64,000 nucleotides of DNA from Verrucomicrobiota bacterium (GTDB taxonomy: Bacteria > Verrucomicrobiota > Lentisphaeria > Oligosphaerales > Oligosphaeraceae), in the NCBI GenBank assembly GCA_019136135.1, contig JAGVUR010000097.1, forward strand, positions 1 to 64,000, given 5' to 3'. The position numbers and the translations under genes were made by a program. The notes beneath the pieces are model-generated. The model did no database searches and was not told the DNA's origin. It worked only from the letters and a program-made list of their open reading frames with translations. Below are positions 1-9,079 of this stretch, piece by piece. Within the stretch, counting starts at the first letter, position 1. Every line of letters begins with the position of its first letter.

Positions 1-2
1 CT

Positions 3-1337
3 ATGAAAACACTCACCATCTTACTTGCCCTACTCGCCATGAACACATTCGCCCAACAAAATCTTGCCAAAGTCATCTCGATCGAGCCAATATCAAAGGT
101 CTGGTCGGGGCATCCCGTCGGATTTGACTTCAAGATTCACAAGGACACGATCTTCATCGCCTTCTATGACGACAACCGCCAGATGACGATTGTTTCAAAG
201 CCATTGGACAAGCAAGAATGGAGCGTCAAAAAGCTTCCCACTTCCGTGGGCTGGGACTCGCACAACTACATCACGTTCACCTTCGACGACCAGGACCACA
301 TCCACCTGTCAGGAAACATGCACTGCTGCAAGCTGATCTACTTCCGCTCGGAAAAGCCCATGGACATCGAGTCGCTCACGCAGGTCCCCGCCATGATAGG
401 AAACCTGGAAGACAGGTGCACCTACCCACAATTCATGAGGGGGCCAAGCAATGAGCTGATCTTCCACTACCGGGACGGGAGTTCAGGCAACGGAAACGAA
501 ATCTACAATGTCTATGACCTGGAGACCAAAACTTGGTCGCGCCTGCTGGACAAGCCGCTCTCCGATGGGCAAGGGGACATGAACGCCTACTTCGCCGGCC
601 CCCTGCTCGGACCGGATGGCTGGTTCCATCTCGCATGGGTCTGGAGAGATACTCCAAGCTGCGATACGAACCACAACCTCTCATACATGAGGTCAAAAGA
701 CCTCAGGAATTGGGAAACCGTAGCCGGAACGAAAGTCGACCTGCCAATCACGCTCAAGACAGAAGGACTGATTGTGCAACCCTCGGAACGCTCGAAAAGC
801 GGACTGATCAACATGGGAATCACAATCGGATTCGACAACAACAGCCAACCCGTCATTACCTACCACATGTATGACGAAAATGGATTCAGCCAAATCTACA
901 ATGCCCGCTGGGAAAACAACAAATGGAACCGCGTCCCATCTACAAACTGGGACAGGCGATGGGATTTCACAGGCGGTGGATCAGTCCCATGCGTCGCACG
1001 CGGCTCGTCAGTCACAACGACGGAGGACAAGGCGCTCCAACAAAGAGTCACATTCTCAGGATGGAAATCAGAAACCTGGAAACTCGACCAGAATACGCTC
1101 AAGCCAATAGAAAAAATCAAGCCGCCGCAAAAAGACAAGCTCCCGCCGGAATGGAGCCGGATCAAGGGAGACCATAAAGACCTGCGACGCATGACAAGAG
1201 GCTGCTTCCACGAGGACTCAAACACCCATTACCTGCTTCGATGGGAAACACTGCCGTCAAATCGAGACAGGCCAAGGCCAGGACCGCACCCAAATCCTAC
1301 GACGCTCGAACTCTGGAAAATCCAAGGTAACATATAA
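3..1337 (+). CDS. Secreted BNR-repeat (BNR_4-type) beta-propeller protein
   Basis: 444 aa. A signal peptide is visible at residues 1-17 (hydrophobic core ILLALLA, cleavage after A17), so the product is exported. The body carries the aromatic and Asp-rich strands of the BNR_4 family, for example FDDQDHIHLSGN near residue 93 and GPDGWFHLAWVW near 203. It ends in a basic, proline-rich stretch. BNR_4 propellers in marine and gut bacteria often act on or bind polysaccharides, and some polysaccharide lyase families share this fold, so a carbohydrate role is an inference; catalytic residues were not identified. The window begins two bases before the ATG, so the ribosome site cannot be seen. The UDPGP gene follows after 18 bases on the same strand. 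Confidence 0.7.
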   Translation: MKTLTILLALLAMNTFAQQNLAKVISIEPISKVWSGHPVGFDFKIHKDTIFIAFYDDNRQMTIVSKPLDKQEWSVKKLPTSVGWDSHNYITFTFDDQDHIHLSGNMHCCKLIYFRSEKPMDIESLTQVPAMIGNLEDRCTYPQFMRGPSNELIFHYRDGSSGNGNEIYNVYDLETKTWSRLLDKPLSDGQGDMNAYFAGPLLGPDGWFHLAWVWRDTPSCDTNHNLSYMRSKDLRNWETVAGTKVDLPITLKTEGLIVQPSERSKSGLINMGITIGFDNNSQPVITYHMYDENGFSQIYNARWENNKWNRVPSTNWDRRWDFTGGGSVPCVARGSSVTTTEDKALQQRVTFSGWKSETWKLDQNTLKPIEKIKPPQKDKLPPEWSRIKGDHKDLRRMTRGCFHEDSNTHYLLRWETLPSNRDRPRPGPHPNPTTLELWKIQGNI

Positions 1338-1355
1338 GCTCAGAGAGGACAAACT

Positions 1356-2762
1356 ATGACGAAAAAACAAGAACTGATCGACATCCTCAAGCCAGTCAAA
1401 CAAGAGCATATCCTCCAATTCTGGGACGAACTCTCAAAGGACCAGAAAAAACAGCTCGAAACGCAAATCAGGGAAATCGATTGGCCGACTGTTACCCAAT
1501 GGGCACTCGATGCAATCAAGGACGAAGCAACCTCAATCCCCTTCGACAAACTCAAACCTGCGCCCTACTACCCCCTCGTCCCTGAAACAAATAAAGACAT
1601 CGAATTCTATGACAAGGCGAGGAAAAAAGGCGTAAAACTCCTGAAAGACGGAAAAGTCGCCGCCTTTACAGTCGCAGGCGGACAAGGCACAAGACTCGGC
1701 TACGACGGACCAAAGGGAACATTCAAAGTCTCGCCCGCAAAAAACAAATCGCTCTTCCAAATCTTCGCGGAATCGATTATCTGCAACCAAAACAAGTACG
1801 GCTGCAAGATCAAATGGTACATTATGACGTCAAAAATCAATGACGTGCAAACCAGGGAATTCTTTGCGGAAAACAACTACTTCGGACTCGATGAAAAACA
1901 AGTCAAGCTCTTCACGCAGGCTACACTGCCGGCCTTCGGACTTGACGGAAAGGCGCTCCTGGAAGCCAAGGACTCCCTCGCACTCTCGCCCAACGGACAC
2001 GGGGGATCCTTCGAGGCGCTGAAAGCCTCAGGCGCACTTGACGACATGATAAAAAACAATATCGCCCATCTCTCATATTGGCAGGTGGACAACCCGCTGA
2101 TCATGGTCATGGACCCGCTCTTCATCGGAATGCACCACCTCACAGAATCGGATATGTCCTCCCGCGCACTGATTAAGCGAGACTACGCAGAAAAACTCGG
2201 ACACTTCTGCATCCTAGACAATAAGCTGATCATCGTGGAATACTCCGACATGCCCGAAGCGCTCGCAAAGCAAACCGATTGCTCGGGACGACTCGCCTTC
2301 AGGGCAGGATCACCGGCGATGCACGTACTCAAAACAGCATTCATCGAAAGAATTACTTCCGGAAAACTCGACTTCAAGCCACATAAGGCACTCAAAAAAG
2401 TCCCGCACATCGACGGCAACGCAAACCAAATCAACCCGCAACAACCCAATGCCATCAAATTGGAATTCTTCCTCTTCGATGCACTCCCCCTCGCAAACAA
2501 TCCGCTGATCCTGGAGACGGATAGAGACGAACAATTCGCACCAGTCAAAAACAAGACAGGAGAAGACTCGCCGCAAACGTGCCAGGAAGCCCTGCTCAAC
2601 AGAGCAAAAAAATGGCTCGAAGAAGCAGGAATAAAACTCCCGGAAAATACAAGCGTCGAACTCTCGACAAAATCATTCGTCGAAAAACAAGACGTGATCG
2701 ACAGGGCAAAGGCAAAGACCCTCCCAGCACTGACCCCAGGAAAGATCAACTACTGGGAATAA
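1356..2762 (+). CDS. UDPGP-family nucleotidyltransferase (UDP-sugar pyrophosphorylase, UAP1/UGP type)
   Basis: 468 aa, cytosolic. The protein carries the family signature at about residues 104-123 (AGGQGTRLG ... GPKGTF), the nucleotide-binding loop of the eukaryotic-type UTP:sugar-1-phosphate uridylyltransferases. Further family-like segments are NGHGGSFEAL and a later IDGNANQINPQQP region. It should transfer UMP from UTP to glucose-1-P or GlcNAc-1-P; which substrate cannot be decided from sequence. Bacterial members in the PVC and Bacteroidetes groups are normally called 'UDPGP type 1 family'. The start is supported by AGAGAGGAC about 7 bases upstream of the ATG. It follows the BNR gene by 18 bases and is probably co-transcribed. 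A perfect hairpin follows the stop. Confidence 0.85.
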   Translation: MTKKQELIDILKPVKQEHILQFWDELSKDQKKQLETQIREIDWPTVTQWALDAIKDEATSIPFDKLKPAPYYPLVPETNKDIEFYDKARKKGVKLLKDGKVAAFTVAGGQGTRLGYDGPKGTFKVSPAKNKSLFQIFAESIICNQNKYGCKIKWYIMTSKINDVQTREFFAENNYFGLDEKQVKLFTQATLPAFGLDGKALLEAKDSLALSPNGHGGSFEALKASGALDDMIKNNIAHLSYWQVDNPLIMVMDPLFIGMHHLTESDMSSRALIKRDYAEKLGHFCILDNKLIIVEYSDMPEALAKQTDCSGRLAFRAGSPAMHVLKTAFIERITSGKLDFKPHKALKKVPHIDGNANQINPQQPNAIKLEFFLFDALPLANNPLILETDRDEQFAPVKNKTGEDSPQTCQEALLNRAKKWLEEAGIKLPENTSVELSTKSFVEKQDVIDRAKAKTLPALTPGKINYWE

Positions 2763-2769
2763 GCCCACG

Positions 2770-2796
2770 TTGGGCGAAAGATTTTTCGCCCCTACT
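2770..2796. repeat. Hairpin repeat, family A copy 1 (between convergent genes)
   Basis: Perfect inverted repeat with arms GGGCGAAA and TTTCGCCC around a GATT loop, followed by CTACTGG. It sits in the 29-base gap between the ends of two convergent genes. There is no T-run on either side, so it is only terminator-like. The same arms and loop recur near 13371-13396 and, with a degraded right arm, near 11720-11743. Confidence 0.75.
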
Positions 2797-5413
2797 GGTT
2801 TCTTTCAAAGAGGTACCAGACCGTTTGGTGTTCGGGGGCGCTGCTGAGGGTACTGCCCTGCATGGGCACCGTCGCCATGACTTGCCCCTTGCCGCTGAGG
2901 GGCCTGGCGCGCCAGCCGCCGCCAGGAAGGGTAATCGTCAGCGGCACGGGTTCGACCATGGTTGGACCATCGCTCCATTTGGGACCGATGGTCGTGCGAT
3001 TTTCATCCCATTGCTGATACTTGTTTTCAACGCGGGCCACGGCAGTAAGCAACACGCGCCGGGATTCGGAGATGGGCTTTTCGTCCAAGGCAACCAATGC
3101 AATATTGGCGTAGTTGCGGTACGTACCGGCCTTGACGCTCAAGGCGACATCGCCAAGGGTGAAATCACGCCCGCCGACATAGCCGATAAGCAGACGCGCT
3201 GCAGGTGCATTGACCTGCAGGTATTCCTCGCCATCGTTGCGCCGATCAAAGAGAATCTCCCCCGTGTCGCTGACAATGTGCGATGCATCTTGACCACTGC
3301 TGCCGACGATGCTGCTTTCTCCAGAGCCTGCCACAAGGCGACTGCTGACCCTGCGACGCCAAACATCGGAACGATCGCCCCTGAGACGCCCGAAGATTTG
3401 CCCCACGCCATACCATGAATTGGAGATGAAAGGTCCAGCCAGTTCAGCATCCGTCCAGCGCAGTTGGAGCGGCTCCTTCGCTTCCTTGACCAGCCCTTGG
3501 CGGAAAAGCAAGGCCATGGCGGGCACGAAAGCCATCTGACCGGCATGGCCAGTAGTGGCGAAGTGGCTACGAATGCGGCTGTGTCCGTGCTTGTTCTCCT
3601 GGAAGTTGTACCAGGAGTATTCGGCGAAACCCGCCCAGCCCTGGTAGGCCGCCAACAGCGCCAGCAGCGGAAAGTTCTCCGACGCATGATCGTTGGGCGG
3701 ATTGATGTCGAACTCCGTCATCACGAAGGGCATGCCCGGCACCCGCCAAAGCGCGGTGCCCTCCAGGCTGCCGAAGGCCTTGGCAATCATCGACTCGTTT
3801 CGAATGCGGAGGATGCGACGCCCCTGTTCATCGGCGGTAACAGACGGATGGCAGGGATAGCAGTGCATGTCGATCAGATCGCTATGTCGGCTTTCACGCA
3901 GATAGCCCGCCAAGCCGCCGTAGCTGGCCTGGGTGCAGAGAACCATGCCCTGGTAACCAAGCTCATCCTTGAGCACCCGCCGCATGGCCTGGACGTACTC
4001 GCCTTCAGCATCGATAAGAAACAAGAGAAAATCAAGCGTACGAGGCTGGCAGGCACTATCGGCGACCAGCGGCACATTGGCTTCTTCAAGGGTCTCGCCG
4101 GCATACAGACCTTTGACGGCATAAACTCCCTCGCGCAGCGACACGTCGGCGATCTCGAAAGTCGCCAGCTGGTTGTTGGCGGAGAAATTCAGGCGGAGGG
4201 GAATCGCGTCGGGATTGTCAATGATGGTGTTGAAGCTGTATTCGCGCCAGGTGTTGCCGACCAGGTAGGTAGCGCTGCCGCCGGCGTTCTGCCACGGATT
4301 GCGTTGCATCATAAGGCGAATGGCGAGATTTTTTGGCGTGGGGTCTGGACAACGTGCCTTGAAAGTCAAAGCATACCTCTTGCCATGTTCCACAGGCAGG
4401 TTGCTGTTGTAGAACTGCAAATGCCAGTCGGCATTGCCCCGCTTGGTCACCGTCCAATGCAGGTAACGACCCAATTTGGCGTCCTCAACGACCGTCGCCG
4501 TCGCCTCGCCGGGCTTGACGTGTTCAAAGTGCCAGATGTCGGTGCCCTTGCTGAAATCGCCATTGCCCAGCAATTCGGGACCGCGTTCGCCGACAGTCTC
4601 GCTATTCCATGCCTGGCGAAGTTTGTCGCTCGTACCGTATTTTTTGACGAGCCATCTGTTCCAGCGTTCTTGGATCGGCTTGCTGAATTCCTCCGGCAAC
4701 GTCGCCAATCGCGTCCAGATGGAAAACACCGTATTCTCGTTGTTGATTTCGATAAGGGCAATCGCCGGATCTTCTGCGTAGGTCATGCCAGTGTAGGGAT
4801 TGCGATGACCGATAAGGTCACGCGCATAGCGCTTTTGCGACTCGATGTAGGGTTGATGGATGAAGTCAATACTCTTGCCGAACTGATGTATGCCCTCGGG
4901 CATATTTGGATAGGGGCGGCACACATGCAGGTTGATATCAACGTAAATGCCATTTTCCTTCAAGTTGGCGATGAGCCAATCGAATTGGTCGAGCTTCTCG
5001 GGGTTAAGCGTCTGCATGTCCGCATTGAGAATGCCCGCAGGCGCCTTGGCAAAATCAAAGTAATGCAGGCGGATGAAGTTGATGCCGAATTGCTTCAGGC
5101 GACGGGCGACCCGTGGCGCGTCCTCCTTTGGCGGCATCGGATGATAATCGCAGATGTTGCTGCCGTAGAGTCGCACGACCTGGCCGCGACCGTCAACGAT
5201 GCGTTCGCCGTCAACCCGCAAATAGCCATTTGCGCCGGCGGGGCGGGGATTGAGGTAGGACAGATCAATGGGCGTGCCGGCCGTCTCCTCGTCCGCAACG
5301 TCGGTAATGACAAAGGGGAACCAGGTATCACGGTAGCTCTCCTGCGCAAAGACCAGACCACCGAAACAAACGGCAAGAAACAAGCAGCAACGAAGAAAAC
5401 GCCAATGAATCAT
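2792..5413 (-). CDS. Secreted clan GH-A (cellulase-like) glycoside hydrolase with internal carbohydrate-binding domain
   Basis: 873 aa. Signal peptide at residues 1-23 (core FLRCCLFLAVCFGGLVFA). Residues about 60-260 form the first half of a TIM barrel (VRLYGSNICDYHPMPP, GINFIRLHYFD) and contain IEINNENTVF, which has the N-E pair typical of the clan GH-A acid/base. A CBM4_9-like jelly-roll segment follows (from LLGNGDFSKG to about EIADVSLREG). The barrel then resumes with a second glutamate in PFVMTEFDINPP, the likely nucleophile. The exact GH family and substrate cannot be named. The start ATG has GAGGTG five bases upstream, and a TATACT box lies further up. The next gene upstream is another large glycosidase in the same orientation, so this is a polysaccharide-use neighbourhood. 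Confidence 0.8.
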   Translation of the reverse strand: MIHWRFLRCCLFLAVCFGGLVFAQESYRDTWFPFVITDVADEETAGTPIDLSYLNPRPAGANGYLRVDGERIVDGRGQVVRLYGSNICDYHPMPPKEDAPRVARRLKQFGINFIRLHYFDFAKAPAGILNADMQTLNPEKLDQFDWLIANLKENGIYVDINLHVCRPYPNMPEGIHQFGKSIDFIHQPYIESQKRYARDLIGHRNPYTGMTYAEDPAIALIEINNENTVFSIWTRLATLPEEFSKPIQERWNRWLVKKYGTSDKLRQAWNSETVGERGPELLGNGDFSKGTDIWHFEHVKPGEATATVVEDAKLGRYLHWTVTKRGNADWHLQFYNSNLPVEHGKRYALTFKARCPDPTPKNLAIRLMMQRNPWQNAGGSATYLVGNTWREYSFNTIIDNPDAIPLRLNFSANNQLATFEIADVSLREGVYAVKGLYAGETLEEANVPLVADSACQPRTLDFLLFLIDAEGEYVQAMRRVLKDELGYQGMVLCTQASYGGLAGYLRESRHSDLIDMHCYPCHPSVTADEQGRRILRIRNESMIAKAFGSLEGTALWRVPGMPFVMTEFDINPPNDHASENFPLLALLAAYQGWAGFAEYSWYNFQENKHGHSRIRSHFATTGHAGQMAFVPAMALLFRQGLVKEAKEPLQLRWTDAELAGPFISNSWYGVGQIFGRLRGDRSDVWRRRVSSRLVAGSGESSIVGSSGQDASHIVSDTGEILFDRRNDGEEYLQVNAPAARLLIGYVGGRDFTLGDVALSVKAGTYRNYANIALVALDEKPISESRRVLLTAVARVENKYQQWDENRTTIGPKWSDGPTMVEPVPLTITLPGGGWRARPLSGKGQVMATVPMQGSTLSSAPEHQTVWYLFERNQ

Positions 5414-5571
5414 ATTGCACCTCGAATTAGGGATGAAAACTGAAACAAAGAAAAAACGAATCTAGTATAAATAATCCTAAAAAAACTTTTGATGCCATAT
5501 AACGCCAACAAGTCCGAACTATCGTCCGTGTCTGGCCATGTCCCGCTTGTGCGGATTGCAGACGGCTGGTC

Positions 5572-5673
5572 CGCGCCAAAGACTTTGCGCCGTAGGCGCC
5601 TGACCATGCTTAACCCCGGGCTTCAGCCCGGGGATAGGATGCCCCCATGCAGGGCGCCTTGTAAAGGCGCTAC
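5572..5673. repeat. Cluster of three GC-rich hairpins
   Basis: Hairpin 1 is at 5572-5591 (GCGC and AAAG pairing with CTTT and GCGC, with a bulged C). Hairpin 2 is at 5614-5633 (CCCCGGGC and GCCCGGGG around TTCA). Hairpin 3 is at 5654-5670 (GCGCCTT and AAGGCGC around GTA) and is followed by TAC. The last has the same layout as other hairpins in the window, whose 3' arms also end in CTAC (8939, 13390). The unit resembles dispersed palindromic elements rather than a terminator, since no T-run follows. Confidence 0.65.
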
Positions 5674-5731
5674 AGAAGACCGACGCATTTCAATTCACCA
5701 ACATGGTGAAATAAATAAACTTTTTAACCAC

Positions 5732-5759
5732 TTGACAATCAATTAATTAGGAATAAAAT
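5732..5759 (+). promoter_or_regulatory. Orphan sigma-70-like promoter
   Basis: TTGACA at 5732-5737, a 16-base spacer, and TAAAAT at 5754-5759. It points right, into the 3' end of the minus-strand GH50-like gene, and no plus-strand gene follows. If active it would make an antisense or small RNA. The surrounding DNA is AT-rich, so a chance match is possible. Confidence 0.3.
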
Positions 5760-5926
5760 CCAGCTTCAACTGCTTTTTTAGGGTTATCCCCAAGCCTGGG
5801 AAGTTGGGCTAAACATCCCCTCAGGTCATCACCCCGTACACAAACGATGTCAATGCCATCGATATCAAAAATAATTGGTGTTTATTTGAGTCCATTCGTG
5901 GTTCCCCCAAAAACGCCATGCAAAAG

Positions 5927-8779
5927 TCAATCGGCATCCCACTTGAGGATTTGCGCCACATGATTTTCGACATCGGTTCCTGTCCCCAGATAATTGAACA
6001 AGTAGAATCTCTTTTGCGGCACGTATATGGAATTTTCCGGCACAGGTTCCTCAAGTTTTCTGAACGAATCAGGGTGCTTGCCATTGTTCTTATCAATCCA
6101 ATATCGGCTTCGAATCTGCATCCATTGCCTAGCGCATACACCGACGTAGGCTTTTCCATCCTTCGCCATCCAGGCTTGGATCAAGGGTGCTCCCCACAGG
6201 TTGGGCACATTGTTTTTCAGTGCCAGCGGTTCCGATTCGAACCCTGGGAACAAGCGGAAGAACAGGCCACGGAGTACCATCGTCTTCTCGCTCGTATTCT
6301 TCGCCTCAAGGATTTCGGAGCAAAACCAATCGGCATTGGGTACGATCGTCAACCGATACTTCACCTCGAAGGACGTCAAGTCGCTTGCCAGTTCCACCGA
6401 TGCGCCACGCTTCTCAACGTGGAATTCCATCAGCAAACGCTCGCCATCGGCGCCGCATTGGGCCGATAGCACACGAGTTGCGTCAGAATAGACTTGCTTT
6501 ATGCCATCGTCGGCCATGTAGTTGAGCATCACATTGAAGCGAGCCAGCTTATTGCCGTCAAGCAACACATCCAGAAAGCCGCTGTTAGCCTGGCTCCTGA
6601 TCGTCAACCGACCATTGCCGCCTTCGACCGTCCCGTCCGCATTCCGACGATGCCACAAGCCATTTTCACCCTTGCCAAGCTTTGCAACAGGCACGGAATG
6701 CCGGGGCAAAAAGCTGCCGACCGACCGATCGGGTCGCTCTTTGGCCGCCGGTGGCTTCGCATCCCGGAGCGTCTTGACTTCCCTATGCAAACGAGCAAAC
6801 ATCGAGGTCAGTTCCGTATAGGGCTTGTTGTCGATGGTGACCAAGCCGTAGTTCGAGTCCTCGGGAGCCGTTGAGCGCACGCCCAAAGCCGGTTGATCGA
6901 CCCATTTGAAATAGACATAGCCAACCATAAAGGGCATCGACAAGATTGTCCTGGCATAGATTTCAGAAGCGATTGTCCGTTCCCTTTGCGTCTGGAATCT
7001 CTGCCCTGCCCCCTTGGTGCACGGCAACCCGCTGTCCAAGGCGGGGAACGACCATTCTGTCATGATGATCGGCAGGCCAACTTTCTCATGGACCTCCTCG
7101 AAAGCCACCGTCAATGGCTTGCCATACTCCCTCAAGGATGTATGGGCCGTGCCTGCATCCAAATCGACCGAGCCGTACATATTGATGGTGATGCAGTCAT
7201 TGTATTTGCCAATGGTCTGCCAAACCACGTCATGGGTATTCCCAATGCCCGCGAATCGGCATCCCATCAGCAAGTGGTTCTTGTCAACCAGCCTGAAGGC
7301 ACGCTGGCTCTCGCCAAAGTAGATGTCAGCGATCAAGGCCAGGAAATCCACCTTCGCCTGCACCTGCTCAGCAGTTTCTTCAGGCAACTCGGCCAAATCT
7401 AAGATTCCATCGAAATCTTTCAACTCGGTTTTCCACAGGCGATTGAAATCAGCGATATTATCGGCGACTCGACGTTTGAGGAAATCCCGCAACGCCAGCT
7501 TGGCGGTATGCTTGGCATTCTTTTGCATCACCGCATTGAACAGGCCTGTTGCCGGCTTGCCGCGTCCCCACCATGCAAGTTCATTGTCGATGAAATAGCC
7601 AACCAACCAGGAATCATTGACATACGGTTCGCAAACTAGTCTTGCTCGATATTCGCACCAATCCCGGAAGCGTGGATGGAACACGTTTGGGAATGCGGTG
7701 CACGGCGCGTTATTATTGGGCGTAATGTCAAACTCGTCTCCATAGGAAGCCATGGCGCCGCCGATATTTATAAAACGAGCATAGGCGAAGCCTCGCTGTA
7801 TGACTTCGGGATCGCCACCGCCAACAAAGTTGAAGCCCCAAGCCTTGAGCCGATTCGACACCTCTTCCCCCCATGCGTCACGGCTGGCATATTGCTTGTC
7901 GTTATTGACCTTGTACGGATGGCAACCCAGCTTTTCGCATTCGGGTCCCATGTAGTTGACGGATCCGCACCCCAGGACGACGAATCCCCGCCCCAATGGA
8001 TCAATCATCCAGTCCTTGCCATCTGCCGTCTTCGTCAAATGGAAAAATCCCGTTGCCTTTCCCTGCACGGTTGGCACGAAGTTATCGCTTTCATAGTTTT
8101 TTGCCTCGATGAGCTTGGCGGGCGCTTTTTCTGTCCGGCTATTTCCAGGGATCCATCGTCCCTTCAGTTCCCGGTACTCGGCTTCCATCTTTGTGGACGT
8201 CAACGCCGGACGGACGAGATATTCCGGAACCCCCTCCTTGAATTTCGCATGCCGCTTGTAGATTTGCTGACCATCCAACGACGTCACGGTTCCGATGATT
8301 TCGCCATTCTTCAGCTTCAGGTTCAACCGATACCCGGTGCCGTACTCCCAAGCAAAGCGGCCATCCTGCCAATGGATGAGATCGATGTTCCCTGTAAAGG
8401 TCCAGCGACCTTCATGCATTTGATGCATCTCGATATGATGGCTGCCAGAAGGGGATTCCGACAATGCCAGATGCCAGTAGTTGCCCCCTGTCGACTCCAA
8501 CTTCACACCGCCCAACGCCCAACCCTTGCTACTGCTCAAGCCACCGCTGCGACCTCGCAGGGTGACCACCGCCTCGATCTCACAATCGTCAGAAAACAAG
8601 GCGTCTCCGTATCCAATTTCAGCGCGTCCGCTTGCCGTCCGAACAACATCATCCTTGAATTCGTATCCAGCCAACGGATGAGAATCCCTTAAATCCCACG
8701 AATTAGGTTCCATTGATAACGGATTCAATTGACCAAACGCCAATATCGCAAACGATATCAAGCAAACGATCGTTCTCAT
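5927..8779 (-). CDS. Secreted agarase-like (GH50-like, clan GH-A) glycoside hydrolase
   Basis: 950 aa from the ATG at 8779, which has AGGGGA about 7 bases upstream and opens directly with the signal peptide MRTIVCLISFAILAFG. An in-frame TTG 18 bases earlier is less likely. The first 220 residues form a beta-rich domain. The catalytic part starts near residue 240 with DWMIDPLGRGFVVLGC, a segment typical of agarase/GH50 proteins. GYFIDNELAW gives the probable acid/base Glu and PIIMTEWSFPALDSG the probable nucleophile Glu. The last 250 residues are another beta-sandwich. The substrate is probably a galactan or another complex polysaccharide, but that is not fixed by sequence. On the minus strand upstream, TTGTGA, a 17-base gap and TAAGAT may be its promoter. 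Confidence 0.7.
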   Translation of the reverse strand: MRTIVCLISFAILAFGQLNPLSMEPNSWDLRDSHPLAGYEFKDDVVRTASGRAEIGYGDALFSDDCEIEAVVTLRGRSGGLSSSKGWALGGVKLESTGGNYWHLALSESPSGSHHIEMHQMHEGRWTFTGNIDLIHWQDGRFAWEYGTGYRLNLKLKNGEIIGTVTSLDGQQIYKRHAKFKEGVPEYLVRPALTSTKMEAEYRELKGRWIPGNSRTEKAPAKLIEAKNYESDNFVPTVQGKATGFFHLTKTADGKDWMIDPLGRGFVVLGCGSVNYMGPECEKLGCHPYKVNNDKQYASRDAWGEEVSNRLKAWGFNFVGGGDPEVIQRGFAYARFINIGGAMASYGDEFDITPNNNAPCTAFPNVFHPRFRDWCEYRARLVCEPYVNDSWLVGYFIDNELAWWGRGKPATGLFNAVMQKNAKHTAKLALRDFLKRRVADNIADFNRLWKTELKDFDGILDLAELPEETAEQVQAKVDFLALIADIYFGESQRAFRLVDKNHLLMGCRFAGIGNTHDVVWQTIGKYNDCITINMYGSVDLDAGTAHTSLREYGKPLTVAFEEVHEKVGLPIIMTEWSFPALDSGLPCTKGAGQRFQTQRERTIASEIYARTILSMPFMVGYVYFKWVDQPALGVRSTAPEDSNYGLVTIDNKPYTELTSMFARLHREVKTLRDAKPPAAKERPDRSVGSFLPRHSVPVAKLGKGENGLWHRRNADGTVEGGNGRLTIRSQANSGFLDVLLDGNKLARFNVMLNYMADDGIKQVYSDATRVLSAQCGADGERLLMEFHVEKRGASVELASDLTSFEVKYRLTIVPNADWFCSEILEAKNTSEKTMVLRGLFFRLFPGFESEPLALKNNVPNLWGAPLIQAWMAKDGKAYVGVCARQWMQIRSRYWIDKNNGKHPDSFRKLEEPVPENSIYVPQKRFYLFNYLGTGTDVENHVAQILKWDAD

Positions 8780-9079
8780 AGAAAATTCCCCTGCCAAATC
8801 TTGATATGAAACAACCTTGAATCAATCTTAGTAATATACCCAAAAAGTCACAAAAATCCCATTCAACAATAGATCCATGTAGTGACGGCACCTATTGACT
8901 AGCCCCGGCCTAGCGTAACATGGCGGCCAAAGATGCCGCTACGGGACTTGCACCCCGCCAATTGACATACTAGATTTAAGCATGGGACGCATCCCCTGTC
9001 GGAACAGTAAAGCAACCGTCACTTCTCATTTAAGGGGAAGCCGCCGAGGACAGAAGCCTTAATCGCAATTGCTCACGAC
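8780..9079. other. 300-base divergent spacer
   Basis: This spacer separates the minus-strand GH50-like gene from the plus-strand accessory island. It contains the possible minus-strand promoter (TTGTGA, 17, TAAGAT) and one hairpin at 8921-8942. No small gene or RNA was recognised. No convincing Shine-Dalgarno sequence precedes the ATG at 9080. Confidence 0.5.
8921..8942. repeat. Hairpin repeat, related to family A
   Basis: Arms GCGGC (8923-8927) and GCCGC (8935-8939) around a CAAAGAT loop, followed by TAC. The AAAGAT loop and the 3' CTAC match the better preserved family A copies at 2770 and 13371, although the stem bases differ, as if compensatory changes kept the fold. Confidence 0.5.

Larger units (their letters stand above)
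5414..5926. other. 513-base spacer with clustered hairpins and an orphan promoter-like site
   Basis: No credible gene is seen. The right end adjoins the 3' end of the GH50-like gene and the left end is the 5' region of the cellulase-like gene. On the minus strand a TATACT box lies about 50 bases before the ATG at 5413. Between 5572 and 5673 there are at least three hairpins, listed separately. On the plus strand a sigma-70-like site occurs at 5732-5759 with no plus-strand gene after it. Confidence 0.6.

Noticed and set aside
3464..5443. 659-aa open frame on the plus strand
   Set aside because: It lies opposite the cellulase-like gene, has no domain signatures and arises from GC-biased codon use of the minus-strand gene.
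8780..8797. TTG start for the GH50-like gene
   Set aside because: The ATG at 8779 has AGGGGA and begins directly with the signal peptide.
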